DNA of 64,000 nucleotides from contig SKCR01037641.1 in NCBI GenBank assembly GCA_019454045.1, forward strand, positions 1-64,000. Direction: 5' to 3'. Both the position numbers and the translations under genes were made by a program. How positions within the stretch are numbered: position 1 is the stretch's first letter; each line of letters starts with the position of its first letter. The notes under the pieces were generated by a model that saw only the letters and a list, made by a program, of their open reading frames with translations, was not told where the DNA came from and did not search any database. This stretch comes from Zanthoxylum bungeanum (lineage: Eukaryota > Streptophyta > Magnoliopsida > Sapindales > Rutaceae). Positions 56,795 through 64,000 of this stretch are shown here, piece by piece.

Positions 56795-58836
56795 TGTTGG
56801 AGTCCTCTAAGGGTCCCAAGATAAAAGATTAAGCATGAAACAATATGAATACATATAAAAGGAGGTGCGGAAAAACTCACATTGATCGGTAGAGATGCAA
56901 CGAAGACCAAAAACGCACTGCTCCTCTTTGGTCGGCAATGGGCTGCGCAAATGGTGGACTGCACGGTGATGGCTTGTCTTCCTCCTCCAAGATTCGACCA
57001 TGGATGTACTTTGAAGCTCCAAGCTTTTGTTGATTCCATGCTCATGAAGACACTTCCCTATCACCTTTGTATTCCTTCATGAGTGTGCTAGCACATAGAT
57101 CTTGCAACAAAATCATTTGCTTCTCCTTCTAATTCGGTCAAACCAGAAGAAGAAATCGGTCTTGAGACCGTGAGAGAGATGAGCAATTTTTGGCTCCAAA
57201 AGGAGAAGACCGTAAAAAGAGAGAGAGAGAATTAGTGGGAAATAAAAAATTAAAAGGGTTTTATAATTTCCAAAATTATTAAACCATTTACCATTTTTAA
57301 TTTCCAAAAAGCCAAACATTAAATGCTTGTCAATCACCTCCCATCAATCTCTCAAATGTCACATCACTCAAAGTGACATGTGATTCGACGTTTGATGTGA
57401 CTATTGAATTGACGCTTGATTTGACTTGCGTGCCGCACTCGAATTCGAAATACGAATGCGCTCGCAAATAATCACGGGCTCGGGTTCGCTAATTCCAAAT
57501 TAACGAATTTTCCGTTGAATCGTAATTAAATAATTACGCCTAGCGAAATCACTATTCACGTCGCTAACGAATTAATTCTAAATTAATTCATTTGCCCGAA
57601 TTAAAATCTAATTTTAATTCCGCGTCGAAATCCAATTTCGTAAAATATATCAAATATATTATTTTATCTATTAACTCCAAATTAATCGTTCTCTCTCTGA
57701 AATTGATATTTTATCCCAGATAAAATATCTCCATAATTAATCCCAGATTAATTTTCTCTCTCATTAAATTAATCCCAGATTAATTAAAGTGCGAGTCATA
57801 CGTCATCGGTGAATCTTCGGGGAGCGACCCATGAGATCCCCGGATATGTTGGCAGTAAATCGGGTCGTTGGACTATCCGAACACGTAAGTACCTCGTACT
57901 ACGTTTATACCGATTCACAAGACAAGTTTGGCTTCTAGCAAAGCGCCATGCCTACCCAATTCTCCGGAAACATGCTTACAGGAATAAACGATCTATATCA
58001 GGCGTAGTATACATGGTATTGCGTATTTCGATCCAGTATCGAATGATCAAGTGCTACGCCTGGGGCTGGAATTGTGTCTGCCCCGTACGAAGCACATGTC
58101 GGATGTCTGGTAACTAGTCTCTATATCGGATAAACATGACCTTGTCATTTTATCCCGATGACTGTAGTACTTAAGAGAACCAGTACCGTATCCTACCTGA
58201 CCATCAACTCCATATGACTGGAGTGACACTTCCGTCTTAACATCACACCCAACACACTACGATTCTCAATATACCCAGTATTGGCGTACACAGAATTGGT
58301 TAAAGCCCTGGACGACCGCAACCAAAGTATATTGATTGTCGCAAGTATTAGCGGTGCAAGTCTTAGGTTAAGACCAAATACACCTACGCTGATTTCAGAC
58401 TTCCATAGACACATAGTCATACTACCAATGGAATTCCGAAGGGGTCTATCCAGAGCGAAGCTGTTTCCCGTACCATCGGTGAAACACAACCTCCTATTAC
58501 ACTTGCATGAGTATCATATACCCAAACATATGAGAACTATGCCGTAGTGCCCTCACAACACGCATAAGTGTAATACTAGTCTTTTACGTATTTATCGATG
58601 TCCAATCTCGATAATACTCTGACTAGGGATATTTAATGATTTATCCTTCGTGGACTGATACTGTCTCATATCATTCTCCGTCCAGGAACAAATCATATGA
58701 ACCTCTCATCATTTATACATCTAGGTGATCTAATCACCAATGATAAGAGTGCAATCTCCTTTGTCACATAGTTAATTTGTACAACAACACCGTGATCTAT
58801 ATAAATAGTGACGCTATGGGTCATAATTGTCCAACA
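56795..58836 (-). repeat. CopiaG-2 5' LTR (2042 bp)
   Basis: TGTTGGAGTCCTC... to ...GTCCAACA followed by GTCCC. The GGAGTCCTCTAAGGGTCCC end defines the CopiaG-2 subfamily as against GGGTTCCTAGAACA in CopiaG-1. Confidence 0.92.
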
Positions 58837-58880
58837 GTCCCCCTATACGCCTAACTAGAGCCAGAAGTGTAAATCCATGA

Positions 58881-59110
58881 CTTTGGGGCGTTATGTATCG
58901 CCGTCCCCCAAAGCATGCCACTTTTGTCCCTGAAACTAGTGGTTTTGGGGCGTTACGTATCGCTATCCCCCAAGCCACTGAACTATAACTGGGGGTGTGG
59001 ATCTATGATACCCTCCAAGCTATGAAACTAGGATCTATGGCATCTGTCATCCCTAGTCCTGAACTAGGATCTGGGGACGTTACGTATCGCCGCCCCCCAG
59101 TCCTTTACAT
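58881..59110. repeat. Hairpin array with conserved loop, SoloC2
   Basis: CTTTGGGG/CCCCAAAG (58881-58913), AGTGGTTTTGGGG/CCCCAAGCCACT (58938-58979) and AGGATCTGGGG/CCCCAGTCCT (59065-59106) surround CGTTACGTATCGCCGT-like loops. A further unit was split by CopiaG-2 (49006-49031 with 58842-58852). Confidence 0.75.
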
Positions 59111-60317
59111 GTGCACATGTCATCTCCATCAATTCCATATCTGTGATAAGTTACATACTGAGGTGGGTTTTTCCCCTATGCCTCGAAAATCATAAATCTC
59201 AAGCTTTTAAAATATTTTTCTAAAACATTTCTTAAAACATACTCTTTGACAAAATAACTGTGATAAAATTGGCTAACGCCCTAAGTGCGTAAAAATAAGT
59301 CCGATATGAAAAATACGAAATGAAAATCAAGTAAAAAGGAAAGTGTCCACTCACAAATTTTGGAATCTAGCCAGCGTTACCCATTTGCTGAAGAAAGCCA
59401 TGGTTCCTACGATGATCTGTAATTGATAATCTCGATTAGAAGATGGACTAAAGAATATATATATCGGAATCAAACTAATTTTTCTTATTCAAGTAAGTTT
59501 TATCGCCCCGAGGCGTATCGTACTTATTTCATGATGTAATATATACTTTCGAGTTGATATGAGACCCTTAGGGTGGCCTCTAACATGCTAGGGTGAAACC
59601 GAAATGGTTTAAAACTGATTTGGTGAAGTTCTGGTTTTCGCATCGCGATGCAAGGCCTTGCGTGTCGCGACGCTATTAATTCCAAAAATGAATTTCTTGA
59701 AAATTTCAAGTGCGTGTCGCGACGCAAGTCCTTACGCATCGCGACGCGTGAAACCAAAATCAATTCTGCATAAAATCTCCAGTACGCGTCACGACGTGAT
59801 ACCTTTTGCGTCCCGACGCGAGCCCATTTTCCAGGATCCTTAGCTCACTTCCTCAAGTTTTTCTTACCCAAATGCACCACAATTACACAATCCATCACAA
59901 TACTTTAACTTCACATATACTAAACTGTCATTTCATCATCAACAACTCTTTTATCCCAAAATTCTCAAATTACCCAAAATCTAATATATTCATGAATTGG
60001 CCATTACATAATATAATTAGTTTCTTATTCTAATATCCACCTAAATGCAATCATTTACAAGCCCATATCATTAGAAAAACATCAATAAACTGAAAACTTC
60101 ATATTTCAAGTTTGGGTCAAGACTTTTTACCTCTCTTAGTTTGATTCTTCTTCATCTTCCAAACTGTCAATTGTTGCTCATCTTCTTCCTTGCTTCATCT
60201 TCTCCCTTCTTCTGTCTTTTCTGTCTTTTCTTCTATTCTTCTTCTTTTTTCTCCCCCCTCCCCACATTTTCTTCTTCATTCTCTTTTCTAATTTATGAAA
60301 TTTTAAATAGTGTTCCC

Positions 60318-60325
60318 CTTATATA
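60318..60325 (-). promoter_or_regulatory. TATA box of SoloC2
   Basis: CTCTAGTATATAAGGGGAAC on the minus strand, same position as 29161-29168 in SoloC1. Confidence 0.55.
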
Positions 60326-60740
60326 CTAGAGGTTATTTGAAATTTGGATAGATGAATAAAAGTGTAGAAAAGTTGAGAAAGTTTGAGATCTTTCTAGATA
60401 GCTCCATGGCACTATTCATCTAGATTTTGTACTTGTATTTTTGACTTATTTATGGTCTGAATTTGGAAATTTATTCAACGCGGGAGTTGTAGGTCTTGAT
60501 CTCAGATTTTCGGTGATATATAATTCATAAAAATCGGAGTTCATAAGAAAATGTGACGGCCTAAATTTCATGGGCTGTCCGTAGTGGAACATTATACAGT
60601 TTCGTATCGGAATTTCGAGGAATTTACCAATTGTCCCCAAAGTCATTTTATGATTGCACATGTGTTCAAACATAGTTTATATTATGTGACACTCATTCCA
60701 CGAGGCAACAGTAGTCGAGATTCTCGGTCGTTGCAATAGT

Positions 60741-60797
60741 AATATGCTCCGCACGTGCATAAGAATGAAGTTTAATTGTCCTTATAATTTCCTAAAA
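60741..60797 (+). mobile_element. CopiaH LTR, end
   Basis: It continues 48315 after removal of SoloC2 and one TSD copy. Ends TTATAATTTCCTAAA just before a primer-site-like sequence; compare CGTTTCCTACA at the end of the CopiaT LTR. Confidence 0.45.
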
Positions 60798-60810
60798 TTG
60801 ACATCAAGAG
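60798..60810 (+). other. Decayed primer-binding site of CopiaH
   Basis: TTGACATCAAGAG, two changes from the CopiaT version TTGGCATCAAGAG. Confidence 0.5.
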
Positions 60811-61260
60811 TATGTTATTTTTCTTTCCTATTCTTTTTAAATTTTGATATATGTCATGAGTAGGCATAATATTTATTCATGTGATGAATGGTTTTTGAAT
60901 TATTCTTGAATGTATTGTGTGATTAGTCATTAAGTTTCTGGTTATTTGGTTTTAGGATTTATAAAGCCGAAATTCATAGATTATTTGAATTTCTACATAG
61001 TTTATATTATCTAAAAAATAATAGTTGCTGGAATTGATGTTTGGAGACCTTAAAACTGCAGTTATTTGCAAAATAAGTTGATTGTTTTGGCTACTGAAGT
61101 TCATGTGCATACAGAGCGGATTCGGGCATTATTTTACAAGTTTTGAGGTTGATTTGGTTGTTATTTTCTAGACAGCTAGACATATATTTGGGTTGATGTT
61201 TGACGTAATTTTGATGCAAAAATCACTATTTGTAAATCATGAAAAGTGGTTCGTAAACGT
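60811..61260 (+). other. CopiaH leader
   Basis: Non-coding. CATGAGTAGGCATAATATT followed by TATTCATGTGATGAATGG and TGTATTGTGTGATTAGTCAT parallels the CopiaT leader (31220 down to 31130 on the minus strand), showing that CopiaT inserted into a relative. The right end against CopiaI is approximate. Confidence 0.5.
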
Positions 61261-61422
61261 AATAACTTGGATACATACATATTTTGTCATGACTCTTGAA
61301 AGATAACGTGTGCTAGGATTATGTAACATGAATACATTGTGCAATCATATCTAGGGGTTACACAATCATATCTTAGAAATTATAACATAATATCCTACAA
61401 TCACTCTTACAATTATTTTCCA
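61261..61422 (-). repeat. CopiaI 3' LTR (left limit uncertain)
   Basis: On the minus strand TGGAAAATAATTGTAAGAG directly after the polypurine tract. No partner LTR is in the window, so the far end cannot be placed; 61261 is a guess based on the change of sequence character. Confidence 0.4.
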
Positions 61423-61433
61423 CCCTCCCCCTC
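61423..61433 (-). other. Polypurine tract of CopiaI
   Basis: GAGGGGGAGGG on the minus strand. It overlaps the pol stop codon (TGA, 61432-61434), a compact arrangement common in this lineage. Confidence 0.8.
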
Positions 61434-63211
61434 AAGCTGGTTCAAAGATAGCTATCATTCCCGGCTTGCTAACCCATGAAAGAAAATTAAGTCTTGGTAG
61501 CCCTTTGCTAAATATATCTGCTAAATTTTCTTTGTTGGTCACAAATGGAATACAAATTTGACCATCTTTTATCTCCTCCTTGATAAAATATCTATCCACT
61601 TCAACATGTTTAGTCATGTCATGTTGAACTGGATTATAAGCAATGCTAATAGTAGCTTTATTGTCACAATATAGTTTCAGTGTATCTATTCGAGCAACCT
61701 GAAATTCCTTCGGTAATGTCTTCGACCACATCGATTCACAAATTCCTTGAGCCATTGATTTTAACTCATCCTTGGCAGTAGATCAAGCTACTACTGATAG
61801 TTTTTTACTTCTCCAAGTGACGGCATTTCCTCCAATAAACGTGCAATATCCAAATGTGGACCTTCTGTTTATACTTGAACCTGCCCCCAATCAGCATCTG
61901 TATATCCCTCTACTTGAAGATGGTAATTCTTTGAGAAGAGTAAACCTTTTCCTGGGTTGCCTTTCAAATATCTTATAATTTTCAAAACTGCCTCTTTATG
62001 TACTTCACATGGGGAATGCATAAATTGACTCACTACACTAACAACAAATGCAATATATGGCCTAGTATGAGATAAATATATCAATTTTCCTACCAATCTT
62101 TGGTATTGACCTTTGTCAACTAGATCACTCATAACTGTAGCCCCTAAATTTTGATTAGGGTCAATCGGAATATCTGGTGGTTCCAAATTTTGATTAGGGT
62201 CAATCGAAGTATCTAATGGTTTGCAGCCTAACATACCAGCCTCTTGGAGAAGGTCTAGAACATACTTCCTTTGTGAGAGAAATATTCCTTTATTTGATCT
62301 TACAACCTCTACTCCCAAAAAGTATTTTAGTTTTCCCAAACCCTTAATCTTAAATTCTTCAGCAAGCATTCTTTTAAGTCTTCTTATTTCGTCAAACTCA
62401 TTGCCAGTAACAATAATGTCATCCACATAAACAATCAAAGCAGTGATCTTTGTATCTTTAGAGTGCTTAAGGAATGTGGTCACCTTGACTTTGAGTATAC
62501 TCAAATCGGCGAATTGCTCTAGTAAAATTCTCAAACCAAGCGCGAGGTGACTGTTTTAGTCCAAACAATGACTTTTTCAACTTGCACACCTTTTTCCTGC
62601 CAAACATATCATGAAAACTAGGCGGCAACTCCATGTACAACTCCTCTTCTAAATCCCCGTGCAAGAATGTATTTTTTACATCAAACTGCTCAAGATGCCA
62701 GTCTAGATTTGCTGCAAGAGATAATAGAACTCGAATCGAGTTCTTCTTGGCTACATGAGAAAAGGTTTCTTGATAGTCAACTCCGTAAGTCTGTGTGTAT
62801 CCTTTGCAACAAGTCTCGCCTTATATCTCTCAACTGTCCCATCTGCCTTATGTTTGATTGAAACACCTATTTACATCCGACTGGCCTTTTTCCTGGTGGA
62901 AGATCGACAAGGTTCCATGTATTATTTTTTTCCAACACCTTCATTTCTGTATGAACAACCTCTTTCCATTTTGGAATGCTAAGAGCTTCATGTATAGTCT
63001 TTGGAATAGGGTCACAAGAAGACAAATTAGTAGTAAAGGCTCTAAAATGTGGAGACAACGTTTGGTAGGAAATGAAATTAGAAATATGATGCATAGTACA
63101 AGATCTAATACCTTTCCTATAGGTAATTAGAACATCAAAATCAGAAAAATCAGTAAAATCAAGGTGATTTTGAGAAGCATTAGACTTACCTGTGTTTTCT
63201 AGAGTCTCTGT
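61432..63211 (-). pseudogene. CopiaI reverse transcriptase and RNase H, broken
   Basis: In order on the minus strand: an RT N-terminal block (63180-62867) with SIPKWKEVVHTEMKVLEKNNTW and GKRPVGCK; a decayed stretch 62866-62665 with stops and frame changes; HGDLEEELYMELPPSF and LFGLKQSPRAW (62664-62467). The long open block 62534-61869 holds the catalytic YVDD (~62420-62435), VGKLIYLSHTRP and GYTDADW. RNase H with its natural end lies at 61755-61432. The block at ~62150-62215 carries a duplicated IDPNQNLxxP segment. The first ~20 codons of the 63271-62867 frame are LTR sequence, not pol. Inactive. Confidence 0.85.
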
Positions 63212-64000
63212 TGTTGGACAATTATGACCAATAGCATCACTATTTGTACAAAACATGGTGTTGTTGTACAAATTAACTATGTGACAAAGGAAATTTCTCT
63301 TTTATCATTTGTAATTAGATTACCAAGATATATATAAATGATAAAAGTCCATAATATTAGTTCCGAATTAATAAGATATGAGATAGTATTAATCCACTAA
63401 GGTTTAATCATTAAATATCCCTAGTCGTAGTATTATCGAGACTAGACATCGATAATGCGGAATAGACTAGTATTGCACTTGTTCGCGTTGTGGGAGCATA
63501 ACGGTATAGTTCTCATATATTTAAGTATTCGATACTTATGCAAGTGCGATAGGAGGTTGTGTTTACCGATGGTACGGGGAACAGCTTCGCTCTGGATAGA
63601 CCCATCGGAATCCCATTGGTAGTATGATTATGTGTCTATGGGAATCCGAATCAGGTTAGGTGTATTTGGTCTTAACCGGAGACTTGCATCGCTAATACTT
63701 GCGAAAATCAATATACTTTGGTTTTGGTCATTCGGGGCTTTAACAGTTTATGTGTACGCCTCTTCTGGGTATATGAGAATCGTAGTGTATTGGGTGTGAT
63801 GTCAAGATGGAAGTATAACTTCAATCATATGGAGATGATGATCACGTAGGATACAGAACTAATACTCTTAAGTACTGCAGTCATCGGGATAATATGACTA
63901 GGTCATGTTTATCCGATTATAGAGACTAGTTACCAGAGATCCGATATATGGTTCGTACGGGGCAGACACAATTCCAGCCCCAGGCCTAGCATGTGACATC
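63212..64000 (+). mobile_element. CopiaG-type LTR, start (runs off window)
   Basis: TGTTGGACAATTATGACC... matches 10048 onward in the same orientation, reaching the GGGGCAGACACAATTCCAGC block (10797 in CopiaG-1) at the window end. No polypurine tract lies before it, so it is a 5' LTR or solo LTR that inserted into CopiaI. Confidence 0.9.

Larger units (their letters stand above)
49032..58836 (-). mobile_element. CopiaG-2: structurally complete Ty1/copia element, dead coding region
   Basis: A minus-strand element of 9805 bp with both LTRs (49032-51023 and 56795-58836), a perfect primer-binding site, polypurine tract and exact TSD GTCCC. The gag-pol region can be aligned to CopiaG-1 by eye but is far more decayed: no open frame of use remains and the RT catalytic YVDD is lost. 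LTRs differ by about 5% over their first ~230 bp, plus a ~50-bp deletion in the left LTR. Because the interior is so decayed while the LTRs are so alike, this copy may have moved using enzymes from another family member. Confidence 0.92.
48311..60740 (-). mobile_element. SoloC2: second Ty3-type solo LTR, split by CopiaG-2, TSD ATAGT
   Basis: The LTR is 48316-60735 with 49032-58841 removed, giving 2.61 kb. ATAGT flanks both ends (48311-48315, 60736-60740). The ends have decayed (TATAACATTCCC / CGGTCGTTGCA) from the TG...CA seen in SoloC1, with which it is colinear throughout. It includes the hairpin array (~48998-49031 joined to 58842, 58881-59110), GCGTCGCGACGC motifs (59640-59820) and a TATA box (60318-60325). 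No interior. Confidence 0.85.
61261..63211 (-). mobile_element. CopiaI: Ivana/Oryco-like Ty1/copia, 3' half only
   Basis: A minus-strand pol 3' half with polypurine tract and part of a 3' LTR. It is cut at 63211 by another CopiaG LTR (TCTGT lies just before it and would be the TSD). The RNase H style (MAQGICESMW, LYCDNKATISIAYNPVQHD, EVDRYFIKEEI) separates it from the two Tork-type families here. Lineage name from family knowledge, moderate certainty. Confidence 0.75.

Noticed and set aside
1..64000. tRNA, rRNA, microRNA or ordinary host genes; DNA transposons or Helitrons
   Set aside because: I saw no cloverleaf with A/B boxes, no rRNA core, no exon-like coding outside the LOG copy, and no terminal inverted repeats or CTRR hairpin ends clear enough to call. 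tRNA-like words are primer-binding sites.
1..64000. Endogenous pararetrovirus or virus-derived env
   Set aside because: No movement-protein, coat or envelope-like frame was found next to any pol; all RT blocks are of Ty1/copia type.

Overview
This window reads as plant nuclear DNA that is essentially all LTR retrotransposon. Evidence: Ty1/copia pol fragments, Ty3-type primer-binding sites complementary to plant tRNAs, TG...CA long terminal repeats, and 5-bp target-site duplications (TSDs). Base composition is AT-rich and a eudicot is likely, but I cannot name the species. I found no intact host gene, rRNA, tRNA or CRISPR. Nearly every protein-coding stretch is a broken gag or pol. The one exception in origin is a broken copy of a cellular LOG-family (cytokinin-activating enzyme family) gene.

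The window is a tower of nested insertions that can be unpicked from matching TSDs. The names used here are mine. The outermost recognisable host is a plus-strand Copia LTR plus leader (CopiaH: 111-243, 47567-48315, 60741-61260). Into it went CopiaT (244-47566, minus, TSD TTGAA on both sides) and a Ty3-type solo LTR (SoloC2, 48316-60735, TSD ATAGT). CopiaI (about 61261-63211, minus) lies at its right.

CopiaT's left LTR was split by an Athila-like element (AthA, 459-22973), whose own LTR received a related element (AthB, 11827-21244). AthB was hit by CopiaG-1 (2535-11826, plus) and by a solo LTR of the same Copia family (17720-19727, TSD CGCCC). One later deletion best explains the odd joint at 2534/2535. 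CopiaT's internal region contains SoloC1 (26846-29581, TSD GTAGG/GTAAG). Its right LTR was split by a Ty3 fragment (32554-33993), a gag-only Ty3 element with 3.8-kb LTRs (TRG, 33999-45405, TSD GGAGC) and a CopiaG LTR fragment (45411-47240). SoloC2 was split by a complete CopiaG-2 (49032-58836, minus, TSD GTCCC). The window begins and ends inside CopiaG-type LTRs of opposite orientation.

Points of most interest are: (i) an intronless, full-length but broken LOG-family copy inside AthB; (ii) TRG, a gag-only element whose LTRs are as long as its interior and which carries a minisatellite of a palindromic unit; (iii) an array of hairpins in SoloC1/SoloC2 whose stems co-vary around a conserved loop; (iv) the nested chronology itself. 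Nothing here looks able to move on its own.
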